Shown here one piece after another: positions 8,181-17,541 of a DNA stretch of 64,000 nucleotides. The stretch spans positions 1 through 64,000 of the forward strand of contig NZ_QAAE01000005.1 in the NCBI RefSeq assembly GCF_003046585.1, read 5' to 3'. The DNA is from Nitrosomonas aestuarii. GTDB taxonomy: Bacteria; Pseudomonadota; Gammaproteobacteria; Burkholderiales; Nitrosomonadaceae. The notes below the pieces were generated by a model. The model was not told where the DNA came from. It did not search any database and worked only from the letters and a program-made list of their open reading frames with translations. How positions within the stretch are numbered: the stretch's first letter is position 1; each line of letters starts with the position of its first letter. The position numbers were made by a program, and so were the translations under genes.

Positions 8181-8201
8181 GTTACACCAGATTGGTGTAA
8201 C
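8181..8201 (-). promoter_or_regulatory. Perfect palindrome (candidate operator) upstream of the Kazal/copper-oxidase genes
   Basis: GTTACACCA and TGGTGTAAC form a perfect 9-bp inverted repeat with a 3-base centre. Read on the minus strand it is followed at once by TGTATTATAAAA, so a TATTAT -10 box would lie next to it. TTACAC within the palindrome could serve as the -35 at 16 bases. An inverted repeat filling the promoter spacer is the placement used by MerR-type metal regulators. It lies about 145 bases before the Kazal start codon. The binding protein is unknown. Confidence 0.4.
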
Positions 8202-8574
8202 GTTCTTTGTGCACGGTCTCTTTTGTCCCTGCCCGACGTCATACTCTCTGCTTTCTGGCCATTATTAAACGTGGCGTACTCATCTGAAGTCCTGATTTCA
8301 GAAATATGCATGAACAGATCTTTCCCGCTATTATCTGATCTGAACAAGGTCTATGCTGCAATAACCAGTGTATAAATAGACTATGTTTGTCAATTAGACT
8401 ACCAATATTTTACAAACAATAGAATAGGTACTAACACGTATACTCTGTCATTGTATGGATGGTTTTCGTATTTGGAGAGCATAAATGGTGGGGTGTATCT
8501 CACTGGCATCAATCAACGTTGAAGTTTTGCCAATTTCTGAATCATATGAGTGACTATTCTTTTTAGTCAGTAAT
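8202..8574. other. Gap of 373 bases without a gene
   Basis: AT-rich sequence with no open frame of note on either strand. It holds only a GKTSTLID-coding vestige on the minus strand near 8505-8530 (shared with 419-440) and scattered short repeats. Confidence 0.5.
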
Positions 8575-8751
8575 TCATCTTGCTTTTTTAAAATGATTCT
8601 CATAAATCATCAGCTTGCCGATTATTAATAATAACTCAAGCCGGTTAATATCAGCTGACAGTGCTTCTTCAAAATTCATTTCTGGTTTAGTCTTGCTCAT
8701 CTACCACCCTCTAAAATTTAATCATAAGGGGATGACACAGAATTTCTAATA
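8575..8751 (-). pseudogene. Left-end remnant of an IS256-family element with a 41-codon ORF
   Basis: On the minus strand AGAAATTCTGTGTCATCCCC and the following bases up to the ATG at 8700 match the end of the IS256 remnant near 53130-53185 (GAAATTCTG, ATTAAAT and GATGAGCA are all shared at the same spacing). Both start codons are followed by MS(K/R)T(K/Q)P. The 41-codon frame from 8700 (MSKTKPEMNFEEALSADINR) then diverges and stops at 8575. I take it as the 5' tip of a dead insertion element rather than a real small gene, though a functional small ORF cannot be excluded. Confidence 0.45.
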
Positions 8752-8781
8752 CTCTCTTTATTAGAAAAAAATGCTTTGCTG

Positions 8782-9525
8782 CTAATCTCGTTGAGACTGA
8801 CTTAATGCAGTCTGTGCAGCATCCAGATTGGTTTGCACAGTCCGGGTATTGGGGTGGTCTTTGCCTAGGAATTTTTCAAGTGTAGCCAGTACCAGCTCAA
8901 AATACGCAATGGCTTTCTTGTAATTGGCGAGCGTGTGATGTAATAAGCCCGCTTCATTTAAGTGCAGCGTATTATAAGGTTGCAGCCGAACCGCATTTTC
9001 ATAATGCTCAAGTGCATCTGTATATCGAATAGCGTCTTGTGCAATCTTGCCGCGCTGAAAGGCTGCTTCGGCAACCCGCTTGATATGGCCTTCCCCTTCA
9101 TTTTCGATTTGTTGAAATAGACTATCCGCTTGATCGGTTTCGCCCTGTTGTAAGGCTTCAATCGCCTGATCCAGCAATCCATCGGGAAATTCACCGCGCA
9201 GTTGTTCCAATTGCGCAATGCGTTCTTTTAGATCGGCAATATGCGCTTCATAACTCGCTTCCGTGTCCTGTAGCCGCAGCTCAATATCTCTTAGTTCAAC
9301 TTCAAGTAATTGCCGGTCTGCTGCATGCGCCTGCTCCAGATCGGCACCGATTTCTGCCTCGCGGCGTTTCAGCCTTTGTTCATGTTGTTCAGGGGTTATG
9401 CCAATATTTATGATTTGATGCTGGATATGAGTATTGTTGGAAACGTTAGCATGGATGTTGTCAATCAGCGCTGAAAATTTGCCAGTTTTTTTGAAGAAAC
9501 AGCGTGTATATTTACCAGATGAGCT
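8782..9525 (-). pseudogene. TPR protein gene, 5'-truncated
   Basis: The frame is open from a stop at 9526-9528 to the stop at 8782 but has no ATG before 9210. It nevertheless encodes a coherent protein: SGKYTRCFFKKTGKFSALID, then a charged coiled coil (EQRLKRREAEIGADLEQ, RQLLEVELRDIELRLQ, IADLKERIAQLEQL), then about two TPR units (AFQRGKIAQDAIRYTDALEH, AGLLHHTLANYKKAIAYFEL). Such coiled-coil/TPR architecture occurs in proteins that serve as sensor parts of larger signalling or defence assemblies. The missing start and the repeat at its 5' edge (shared with 383-440) indicate truncation by recombination. A 142-residue product starting at 9210 is possible. Confidence 0.6.
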
Positions 9526-9552
9526 TTATATCTTATTGCTTTATATGGCCTA

Positions 9553-9807
9553 GTGACTGAAAAAACTGATGCTGATACTGGAAAATATTGGAAGCTGATT
9601 TACATCAAACGAAAGCAGAAAGAGAAAAACCGCCAGTATCTGGAATCAATTTTCATCAGTAATGAAGTCGGCGAACAGTTTTCCTTGCAGGAATTGTCCG
9701 ATCGTTCCGTTTCCAATCCGGCGATCCGTGTTAACACCAAGCGACTTTGTCGTATCTTAATTACCAAGCGATTCTGTCGTGCAAGGCCTTGTTCCTTTCT
9801 TACATGA
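9553..9807 (+). CDS. Unrecognised small ORF
   Basis: An 84-codon frame with a GTG start, in the space between the truncated TPR gene and hrpA. The first 60 residues look protein-like (GKYWKLIYIKRKQKEKNRQY, LESIFISNEVGEQFSLQELS), basic and polar, with an open frame extending a further 10 codons upstream to a TGA. The tail is encoded by an 18-base direct repeat (ACCAAGCGAYTYTGTCGT at 9736-9753 and 9763-9780) and looks non-native, so this is probably a gene fragment fused to repeat DNA. No family recognised and no clear ribosome-binding site. Confidence 0.25.
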   Translation: MTEKTDADTGKYWKLIYIKRKQKEKNRQYLESIFISNEVGEQFSLQELSDRSVSNPAIRVNTKRLCRILITKRFCRARPCSFLT

Positions 9808-9886
9808 TGTTAAAAGAACAGTATCAAGCATAATTCCAACACCTGCGTAAGGGTATGACAAACATCTGCTGTCGTGAACAATCAGG

Positions 9887-12800
9887 CTACTTCCTGACTT
9901 TCTCCCACACCTTCTCCAGCCGCTTCACCGAAACCGGCTGCGGTGTTTTGAGTTCCTGCGAAAACAGCGAGATTCTCAATTCCTCAATCTGCCAGCGAAA
10001 TTCAGTCAGATTCGGGTCATTAATACCCAGTTTCTGGTGTTTCTCGCGACATTGTTCATAGCGCAACCAGAGTATTTTGATTTCCGCAGCATGCTGTTCA
10101 TCACGCAGCAGGTTGCCGGAACATTTTTCCAGGCGAACACGCATGCCTTTGAGATAACGTGGAAAATGTCTTAATCGCTCCCAAAAGGTATCGCTGATAA
10201 AACCGGGATAGATTAAATTTTTGAGTTGCTCGCCGAGTTCAACTTTTAATCTTTGGCTAATCTGTTTCATTGATGACTGATACTGCATCACTGCATGATA
10301 AGCCGCACCTATTTCACCTAACACCTGCGTGTAATTTTCAATCACCTGTGGCAACCGCTCCCGCGCTTTGAGTATCTGCGCTGCAAAGGCGGCTTCGGTG
10401 CGCGGCAGCGGGTCCTCACTGACAAAAGCCCGGTCGATGATTGTATTAAGCAGATCCTGCTTCAGATCACCGGGATTAATACAGGTGGTCAATTGTAACG
10501 CAGCCTGCCGGAATCCTGGAATGCTTTTATCGAACTGTTTCATGTGCTCCCTGAATTCAAAATACATCAGGCGGCAGATACCGGCGCGCATGGCATAATC
10601 GGCAGCTGCACGGGTATCGAATAAACGGATTGCAACATGATCTTTTTCATCGACCAATGCAGGGTAACCGATCAGTTGACGTCCATTACGCGTAAAAGTC
10701 ATCTCGGCAGGCAGATCGCCAAAATCCCAACATTTAATATCGTCCCGCTCAATATCCGCTTTTTTATCATCGAGGCTCAATTGACGGAATGTGGATTGCG
10801 CTGCACTACCGAACTTTTCCTGCAAAGCCGAAAGATCACGGCTCATGGCGAGTTCCTCACCAGCCGCCTCGACGATTCTGAAATTCATCAACAGATGCAG
10901 CGGCACGTCTTTCGATTCCCAGGTATCGACTGGGATTACGAGCGTGGTTTTACGCAGGATAAATCTGGCCATGGCGTCCTGTAGCGCAACATCTCTCGCA
11001 GAAACAGATTGCCATTGCAAAAATTCGGTCACTGAACCGGGTAATGGCACCAGCATGCGGCGTATTTGCTTAGGCAGCGCTTTAAAATACCAGGTCACTT
11101 TCTCACGGATCAGACCAGGTACGAGATAATCAAACTGCCGCGCATCCAGGCGATTAAGCACCGGCAATGGTACGGTGACAGTCACACCATCCAGCACATG
11201 CCCCGGATCGAAACGGTAGCGCAATGGAAAAATACTACCGTCAGACAATACAAATTGTTCGGGAAACTGCGCCTCAGTCGCATCCTCCTGATGACGCCTG
11301 AGAAGCGCGCGGTCGAGATAAAGCAGTTCTGGATTTTCCTGTTCGGCCTGTTTGCGCCATTTTTCGAAACCGGCACCATTAAAGATATTCTGTGGGATAC
11401 GCGCATCATAGAAAGCAAAAATCTCCTGATCGTCGACCAGCACGTCCTGACGCCGTGTTTTATGTTCAAGTTCTTCGATTTCCTTGACAAGCTGCTGGTT
11501 ATGGGAGAAAAACTTCGCCTTGGTGACATATTCACCTGTAACTAACGCGCTTCGGATAAAAATTTCACGTGATGCTTCTGGATTAATCCTGCCATAGTGT
11601 ACAGACCGTTTGGTCACGATAGGAAGCCCATACAACGTGACACGTTCATAGGCGATCACTTCGGAACGCTTTTTCTGCCAGTGCGGATCGAAATATTGCC
11701 GTTTGCACAAACTACCCGCTATTTTTTCCAACCATACCGGGTCAATCCGGGCCACGCAGCGCCCATAAAGCTTACTGGTTTCAACCAGTTCGGCACAGAC
11801 TGCCCATTTAGCCTTGGCCTTACCTTTTTTTAACGCGGAACCTGGAAAAATTGAGAACTTGATGCCCCTGGCACCCAGATACTCGCCTTCCTTTTCTATC
11901 TTGAAACCGATATTACCGAGTAAACCGGCAAGCAGTGCGCGGTGTATTTCATCATATGTCGCCGGCACCTCATTCGGCCTGAACCCAAATTCTTTCACCA
12001 GCACATGGAGCTGATTATGGATTTCTCGCCATTCACGCAAGCGGCGGTAGGACAAAAAATAATCACGGCATTGCGCAATCATTTTGCGGTTTGATTTTTT
12101 ATGTTTTAGTAATGTATCAAAAAAATCCCATAGTTTCAGAAATCCCATAAAATCAGAACGCTCATCCAAGAAGCGCCGATGCGCCTGGTCGGCTGCATCC
12201 TGGTGCTCGAACGGACGATCACGCGGGTCTTGCAAACTGAGTGCCGACGCAATAATGAGCACTTCATGCAGGCAGTTTTCTTGTCTGGCCGCCAGTACCA
12301 TGCGTGCGATGCGGGGATCAATCGGAAACCTGGCCAGTTGCCAGCCTAACCGTGTCAGCTGTTTATCTTCATCAACCCCGCCCAGTTCCGTCAGCAATTG
12401 ATATCCGTCGGATATCATGCGCGCAGATGGGGGCTCAAGAAAAGGAAAACTCTCCACATCTCCTATTTTTAGTGATTTCATGCGCAAAATCACCGCTGCC
12501 AATGACGAACGTAAAATTTCTGGATCGGTATATTCCGGCCGTGCATGAAAATCTTCTTCCGAATACAGCCTGAAACAAATACCGCTGGCGATACGTCCGC
12601 AACGGCCGGCACGCTGATTCGCGGATGCACGGGAAATTCTTTCCGTCTGCAGCTGTTCAACTTTATTGCGATAACTGTATCGATTAATGCGCGCCCAGCC
12701 GGTGTCGATAACATACCGTATTCCAGGAACGGTCAATGAAGTTTCCGCGACATTGGTCGCCAAAATAATACGGCGCGCCTGACCGGCTTTGAATACACGA

Positions 12801-13660
12801 TCCTGATCGCTAAATGACAGGCGTGCAAATAACGGCAATATTTCCACACCGGCAAATCCGTTCTGTTCAGAGTCAAAATGATGCTTGCGCAGCGATTCAG
12901 CTGTTTCCCGGATCTCGCGTTCACCCGGCAAAAAAACCAGAATATCCCCTGTCCTGCCCATTTGCATAATGTCATCGACGGCATTAAGAATCTTCTGTTG
13001 CATATCCAGGTCTTCTTCATCGGCCACAACAGGCTGATAGCGTATTTCTACCGGATAGGTTCGTCCCGACACTTCAACCACGGGTGCATGGTTGAAGTGT
13101 CGGGAAAATCGCGCAGCATCAATAGTGGCGGAAGTAACAAGCAATTTAAGATCAGGTCTTGACGGCAATAACCGACTGATATAGCCCAGCAGAAAATCAA
13201 TATTCAGACTGCGCTCATGCGCCTCATCAATGATAATGGTGTCATATGCGCGCAGTTCGGGGTCATTTTGTGATTCCGCAAGCAGAATACCGTCGGTCAT
13301 GAGCTTAATATAGCTATCGGGACTGACCTTATCCGAGAACCGCACTTTGTAACCGACAGCCTGCCCCAACGACGACCCCAGTTCTGTAGCAATCCGCGTG
13401 GCGACTGATCGTGCGGCGATGCGCCTTGGCTGGGTATGACCAATCATGCCCCGTACGCCACGCTCCAGTTCCAAACATATTTTGGGTAACTGTGTTGTTT
13501 TCCCCGACCCCGTTTCGCCGCAAACAATGACAACCTGATGGCCAGCTATCGCGCGCTTGATTTCTTCTCGTCTGGCGGTAACTGGTAATTCATCGGCGTA
13601 ACAGGGCTTTGGCAGTTGCGCAAGACGACGCGCTATAATGTCCGGCAATACATTTTTCAT
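9887..13660 (-). CDS. hrpA: ATP-dependent RNA helicase HrpA (DEAH box)
   Basis: A 1257-residue DEAH-box RNA helicase. Walker A GETGSGKTTQLPK is near residue 46-58, motif II DEAH in IIIDEAHERSLNIDFLLG near 148, and motif III TSATID. Motif VI is QRAGRCGRIASG. Then follow the HA2, OB-fold and the long C-terminal DUF3418 region typical of bacterial HrpA. Its role in E. coli is mRNA processing and rescue of stalled ribosomes. It is the last gene of djlA-gst-hrpA, with a 15-base gap from gst. A perfect 16-bp inverted repeat lies inside the coding region around codons 186-199. Length and motifs match the family. Confidence 0.97.
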   Translation of the reverse strand: MKNVLPDIIARRLAQLPKPCYADELPVTARREEIKRAIAGHQVVIVCGETGSGKTTQLPKICLELERGVRGMIGHTQPRRIAARSVATRIATELGSSLGQAVGYKVRFSDKVSPDSYIKLMTDGILLAESQNDPELRAYDTIIIDEAHERSLNIDFLLGYISRLLPSRPDLKLLVTSATIDAARFSRHFNHAPVVEVSGRTYPVEIRYQPVVADEEDLDMQQKILNAVDDIMQMGRTGDILVFLPGEREIRETAESLRKHHFDSEQNGFAGVEILPLFARLSFSDQDRVFKAGQARRIILATNVAETSLTVPGIRYVIDTGWARINRYSYRNKVEQLQTERISRASANQRAGRCGRIASGICFRLYSEEDFHARPEYTDPEILRSSLAAVILRMKSLKIGDVESFPFLEPPSARMISDGYQLLTELGGVDEDKQLTRLGWQLARFPIDPRIARMVLAARQENCLHEVLIIASALSLQDPRDRPFEHQDAADQAHRRFLDERSDFMGFLKLWDFFDTLLKHKKSNRKMIAQCRDYFLSYRRLREWREIHNQLHVLVKEFGFRPNEVPATYDEIHRALLAGLLGNIGFKIEKEGEYLGARGIKFSIFPGSALKKGKAKAKWAVCAELVETSKLYGRCVARIDPVWLEKIAGSLCKRQYFDPHWQKKRSEVIAYERVTLYGLPIVTKRSVHYGRINPEASREIFIRSALVTGEYVTKAKFFSHNQQLVKEIEELEHKTRRQDVLVDDQEIFAFYDARIPQNIFNGAGFEKWRKQAEQENPELLYLDRALLRRHQEDATEAQFPEQFVLSDGSIFPLRYRFDPGHVLDGVTVTVPLPVLNRLDARQFDYLVPGLIREKVTWYFKALPKQIRRMLVPLPGSVTEFLQWQSVSARDVALQDAMARFILRKTTLVIPVDTWESKDVPLHLLMNFRIVEAAGEELAMSRDLSALQEKFGSAAQSTFRQLSLDDKKADIERDDIKCWDFGDLPAEMTFTRNGRQLIGYPALVDEKDHVAIRLFDTRAAADYAMRAGICRLMYFEFREHMKQFDKSIPGFRQAALQLTTCINPGDLKQDLLNTIIDRAFVSEDPLPRTEAAFAAQILKARERLPQVIENYTQVLGEIGAAYHAVMQYQSSMKQISQRLKVELGEQLKNLIYPGFISDTFWERLRHFPRYLKGMRVRLEKCSGNLLRDEQHAAEIKILWLRYEQCREKHQKLGINDPNLTEFRWQIEELRISLFSQELKTPQPVSVKRLEKVWEKVRK
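13065..13104. repeat. Perfect 16-bp inverted repeat inside hrpA
   Basis: CCCGACACTTCAACCA (13065-13080) and its exact complement TGGTTGAAGTGTCGGG (13089-13104) flank an 8-base loop. In RNA of either strand this would be a very stable hairpin within the helicase core coding region, at about codons 186-199 (RHFNHAPVVEVSG). No T-run follows on either side, so it is not a simple terminator. Confidence 0.8.
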
Positions 13661-13675
13661 TGACTGACAGAAGAC

Positions 13676-14275
13676 CTACTTCTGCATGACGGCAGTGAAC
13701 AAATCGGACGAAACCCTTGCATCCAGCCATTGAATTAAACGGGTATACTGCGACGCGTAAAACCAGTTTTTATCTACATTGGCACATTGTCGGATAAAAG
13801 GAAAAATGGCCATGTCGGGCAACGTCAATCGATTGCCCATCAGATAATTATTTTTACGCAAACGCATATCCAGATCCGCCAGATGAAATTCGGCCTGCTC
13901 ACGGTAATATTGCTCTGAATGTTCAGGAAATCGTACCGAGTATTTGTAATAGTCGAGTGCCTTTTTAAACGGCTCGTCGTTTTGGGTAATCAAACCCATT
14001 GCCTCATCGGACAATCCGTTTGGGTGACCCAGCCACTGTTGTGGATCATTGACAGACAACGCCCACAGCATGATATCCAGGCTTTCATCAATCACCTGGC
14101 CATCAGTCAGCTGCAACACGGGAACGGTCCCTTTAGGTGAACACGCCAGTAATGCATCGGGTTTGTCCCGCAGTTTGACTTCCTGCATATCAACCGCAAT
14201 GCCGCTGATCCTGATCGCCATCCGGGCGCGGATGGCATAAGGACAGCGGCGAAATGTATACAATAAGGGTTTCAT
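13676..14275 (-). CDS. Glutathione S-transferase family protein
   Basis: A 199-residue cytosolic GST-fold protein. The thioredoxin-like N-terminus reads LLYTFRRCPYAIRARMAI, with the CPY(A/F) active-site motif seen in glutaredoxin-2-like and some bacterial GSTs, then GTVPVLQLTDGQVIDESLDI (the cis-Pro and glutathione-binding loop). The C-terminal helical half contains YLMGNRLTLPDMAIFPFI. It lies between djlA and hrpA, 15 bases before hrpA and 20 after djlA, so the three are probably one transcript. The substrate is unknown; a Cys at the active site favours thiol transfer or deglutathionylation. Confidence 0.85.
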   Translation of the reverse strand: MKPLLYTFRRCPYAIRARMAIRISGIAVDMQEVKLRDKPDALLACSPKGTVPVLQLTDGQVIDESLDIMLWALSVNDPQQWLGHPNGLSDEAMGLITQNDEPFKKALDYYKYSVRFPEHSEQYYREQAEFHLADLDMRLRKNNYLMGNRLTLPDMAIFPFIRQCANVDKNWFYASQYTRLIQWLDARVSSDLFTAVMQK

Positions 14276-14295
14276 TTGAATGCTTGAATCGTTAT

Positions 14296-15084
14296 TTATG
14301 CAGTTGCACGGCTCTGTTCACGATGTTTCTTGATTAAATCATAGGCTGCCTGGACTTCCTTCGCCTGTTCCGTAGCGACAGAAATCATCTCTTCGGGAAG
14401 CCCCTGTCCCATGAGTTTGTCCGGATGGTATTGACTCATGAGCTTGCGGTATGCATGTTTGATTTCACGGTCGGAACTCCGTTCGCTCACACCGAGAGCC
14501 TTATAGGCATCTTCCAGTGCATTAGCTGATGTTGCCTGTCCGCCGGCAAAGTGCGTTTGGTTAAGGACCATATCCAGCAATCGATCAAAGGCAGTCCTGC
14601 TATACCCAAGATACCCGGCAATTTCCTTCAGCAATTGCACTTCGGAGGCATTCAACCGGCCATCAGACATCCCCATGATAATCAGATACACCAGCAACAT
14701 TTGCCTGAGATTTCCCGAGTAACCACATACAGTCATGAATTCGGCCACTTTGGGTTTTATATCGAACATGGGTGACGCACCACGTTTAAAAAGCGCAATT
14801 GCTTTGAGTCTGTGGTCATGTGTCATACCGAGTTTGCGCATGAATTGCTCTACATGCGCGATTTCGGTTTCAGAAACACGCCCGTCAACTTTGGCGAGTT
14901 TTCCCATCAGGGTAAAAACGGTTTCCAGAAATACTGATTGGCGGCGAGCGGCTGAAAAGGCATTCATTCGACCTGAGCCTGGTGTTCTGAACCGGTCGAT
15001 GAAACTGCCCAGCAAAAACCCCAGAATACTGCCCAGAATACCCAGGATCAAGAAACCTGCCAGAACACCCAGAATTCTAAACAA
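14296..15084 (-). CDS. djlA: DjlA-type membrane-anchored J-domain co-chaperone
   Basis: A 262-residue protein with the DjlA layout. An N-terminal membrane helix (GVLAGFLILGILGSILGFLL) is followed by a TerB-like helical domain (~residues 45-165; LMGKLAKVDGRVSETEIAHV, IIMGMSDGRLNASEVQLLKE) and a C-terminal J domain (~190-255; AYKALGVSERSSDREIKHAY) with HPD in MSQYHPDKLMGQG. It would stimulate DnaK ATPase at the inner membrane. It is first in the djlA-gst-hrpA operon. Confidence 0.93.
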   Translation of the reverse strand: MFRILGVLAGFLILGILGSILGFLLGSFIDRFRTPGSGRMNAFSAARRQSVFLETVFTLMGKLAKVDGRVSETEIAHVEQFMRKLGMTHDHRLKAIALFKRGASPMFDIKPKVAEFMTVCGYSGNLRQMLLVYLIIMGMSDGRLNASEVQLLKEIAGYLGYSRTAFDRLLDMVLNQTHFAGGQATSANALEDAYKALGVSERSSDREIKHAYRKLMSQYHPDKLMGQGLPEEMISVATEQAKEVQAAYDLIKKHREQSRATA

Positions 15085-15187
15085 ACTTGCTCCCAGAAAA
15101 AAACAAACAGGTATTATAGCGAATTAACTTGGATGAAAAATCTGTGAAAGTATCAATACGGCTCAAATCTTAAGAATAGAAAAAAAA

Positions 15188-16234
15188 TTAATCGGCTTCT
15201 GTTTTTTCAGAAAGATTGGCAACATACCAGTTCATGGCAGACTCCAGTCCTTCCTGAATAGCATGAGTCGGATCAAAACCCAGCAAACTTCTGGCTTTGG
15301 TAATGTCCGCCTGCGAGTGACGCACATCTCCTTCTCGAAAATCAACATACTCAGGCCGGTGCGCTTCCAAATGCGGAAATTTCTCCAGCAACAGTGCACG
15401 CATCATTTGATAGAGTTGATTTAAGCTCGTACGTTCATTGAGGGCAACGTTATAGACTTGATTGATTGCAGCTTCATTTGAAATCAGCGCGGACAATATG
15501 TTGGCTTGCACAACATTATCTATATAACAAAAATCCCTGCTGGTCTCACCATCACCATTGATATAAAGCGGTTTGTTCTTGATCAATGCGGAAATCCAGA
15601 GCGGTATCACCGCAGCGTACGCTCCGTCAGGATCCTGCCGGGGACCAAAAACATTAAAATAGCGCAATCCGACTGATTGTGTTGCATAGCAACGGGCAAA
15701 AACATCGGCGTAAAGCTCATTCACGTACTTGGTCACCGCATAGGGTGAAAGTGGCTGTCCAATAGTAGATTCCACCTTGGGCAAGCCGGGATGATCGCCA
15801 TAGGTGGAACTCGATGCTGCATAAACAAAGCGTTTGACTTTAGCGTCGCGCGCCGCAACCAGCATGTTCAGAAAACCGGACACATTATTTTCATTGGTTA
15901 AAATAGGATCATTGATGGAACGCGGCACTGACCCTAAAGCCGCCTGATGCAGCACAAAGTCAATATCCTTACAGGCAGCTCCGCATTCATCAAAATCGCG
16001 AATATCTCCCTGAGAGAATTGAAAATTGCGCCACATATCTGATCCTACCGCATCCCTGGTCTGGTCCAGATTATGCTGATAACCCGTTGAAAAATTATCC
16101 AGCCCGACCACTTTCTGATTCAATTTCAATAAGGCTTCCAGTAAGTTGGAACCAATAAATCCGGCAACACCTGTAATGAGCCAGCAATACTGTTTATTGG
16201 ATAAATGTTGTTGAATTTCCTGATAACGCATCAT
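15188..16234 (-). CDS. wbpP: UDP-N-acetylglucosamine 4-epimerase (WbpP/TviC-like)
   Basis: An extended-SDR nucleotide-sugar epimerase that would convert UDP-GlcNAc (or its uronic acid) to the galacto form for cell-surface polysaccharide. NAD site [15 protein letters not shown], catalytic [12 protein letters not shown] (YxxxK) and [15 protein letters not shown] are visible. The frame is open to an ATG at 16273, but WbpP relatives begin at MxRYxEI, which matches the double ATG at 16234/16231, after which comes [12 protein letters not shown]. It follows the dehydrogenase gene directly (26 bases), both on the minus strand and divergent from prsT. The pair resembles the Vi-antigen/B-band O-antigen precursor route to UDP-GalNAcA. 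Confidence 0.9.
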   Translation of the reverse strand: MMRYQEIQQHLSNKQYCWLITGVAGFIGSNLLEALLKLNQKVVGLDNFSTGYQHNLDQTRDAVGSDMWRNFQFSQGDIRDFDECGAACKDIDFVLHQAALGSVPRSINDPILTNENNVSGFLNMLVAARDAKVKRFVYAASSSTYGDHPGLPKVESTIGQPLSPYAVTKYVNELYADVFARCYATQSVGLRYFNVFGPRQDPDGAYAAVIPLWISALIKNKPLYINGDGETSRDFCYIDNVVQANILSALISNEAAINQVYNVALNERTSLNQLYQMMRALLLEKFPHLEAHRPEYVDFREGDVRHSQADITKARSLLGFDPTHAIQEGLESAMNWYVANLSEKTEAD

Positions 16235-16260
16235 TTCAGATGATTCCTTGCAAAATCGTA

Positions 16261-17541
16261 TTAGAGTCGCCAAACATGAAGCCCCGCCTCTTGCAGAACA
16301 GATTGACTGAATTTTGATTTAACATCAATAAAACATCCATTCTCCACGATTTTGGCTTGAATATCGGGAATTGTTTTTGTCAAAAAACTCACATGCGAAA
16401 CCGCAACAATCATCGCTTCCGCACACGGTAAATTTTCCCATGACTCAAGTGTTATACCATATTCATTGAATGCTTCTTCCGGATCGGTAACCGGGTCACA
16501 AACATGTATTTCAACACCATAGTCCGCTAACTCGCGAATGACATCAATTACCTTTGAATTTCTCAAATCTGGGCAATTCTCCTTAAATGTTAAACCAAGC
16601 ACATTCACCCTGGCACCCCTTACATTAAAACCGGCTTTAATGATTTGTTTGATTGTCTGTTCCGCCACATACTTGGCCATATTGTCATTGATACGGCGGC
16701 CTGCCAGAATCACCTGCGGCATATAACCGATCATCTCGGCTTTATGCGTCAGATAGTATGGATCAACACCAATGCAATGCCCTCCGACCAGACCCGGCCG
16801 GAATGGTAAAAAGTTCCACTTGGTACCCGCCGCATCCAGAATGTCCAGCGTATCGATGTTGAGTCGATCGAAGATCATTGCCAGTTCATTCATCAGCGCA
16901 ATGTTCAAATCGCGCTGAGTATTTTCAATCACTTTGGCCGCTTCAGCCACCTTAATACTGGCAGCGCGATAAACACCTGCAGTCACAACACTTTCATATA
17001 ACTGTGCAATTTCTTCCAGAGAATCGGCATCATCGCCCGACACAACTTTGATAATCGTCGTAAGCGTATGCTCTTTATCACCTGGATTGATACGCTCAGG
17101 AGAATAACCGACATGAAAATCCTGTTTCCATTTCATACCGGAAAATTTTTCCAATACAGGAATGCACACTTCTTCGGTTGCGCCTGGATAAACAGTAGAT
17201 TCATAAATGACAATCGCACCTTGCTTCATGTTTTTGCCCACTGTTTCACTCGCGCCGATCAAGGGCCTGAAATCCGGTTGATGCGCCTGATCAACCGGTG
17301 TCGGCACAGCAACCACAATATAATCAGCTTGCGACAAGTCAGCAACATCGGCCGTAAAAACAAGCTGAGTGGCCTGTTGCAGATCTGCAGTTGAAACTTC
17401 GCCTGTTGGATCAACATATTGTCGATAACTCTGAATTTTACTGTCGGAAAGGTCATAACCAATTGTTCGCCGTTTCTTTCCAAATTCAACCGCAAGCGGT
17501 AACCCTACATAACCCAGCCCAACTACAGCAACAATACCCAT
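16261..17541 (-). CDS. wbpO: UDP-N-acetyl-D-glucosamine/galactosamine 6-dehydrogenase (WbpO/TviB-like)
   Basis: A 426-residue nucleotide-sugar dehydrogenase oxidising the C6 hydroxyl to the uronic acid with NAD. The Rossmann motif is [20 protein letters not shown], and the central domain has VVAVPTPVD and [17 protein letters not shown]. The catalytic Cys is in [20 protein letters not shown] and the C-terminal domain has [21 protein letters not shown] place the start at 17541 ([13 protein letters not shown]) because the 12 codons upstream are not conserved in the family. It is first in the pair with the 4-epimerase; proximity to prsT links it to exopolysaccharide production. Confidence 0.92.
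   Translation of the reverse strand: MGIVAVVGLGYVGLPLAVEFGKKRRTIGYDLSDSKIQSYRQYVDPTGEVSTADLQQATQLVFTADVADLSQADYIVVAVPTPVDQAHQPDFRPLIGASETVGKNMKQGAIVIYESTVYPGATEEVCIPVLEKFSGMKWKQDFHVGYSPERINPGDKEHTLTTIIKVVSGDDADSLEEIAQLYESVVTAGVYRAASIKVAEAAKVIENTQRDLNIALMNELAMIFDRLNIDTLDILDAAGTKWNFLPFRPGLVGGHCIGVDPYYLTHKAEMIGYMPQVILAGRRINDNMAKYVAEQTIKQIIKAGFNVRGARVNVLGLTFKENCPDLRNSKVIDVIRELADYGVEIHVCDPVTDPEEAFNEYGITLESWENLPCAEAMIVAVSHVSFLTKTIPDIQAKIVENGCFIDVKSKFSQSVLQEAGLHVWRL

Noticed and set aside
11066..11545. 159-codon plus-strand frame opposite hrpA
   Set aside because: Fully antisense to conserved HrpA C-terminal sequence; no supporting signal.
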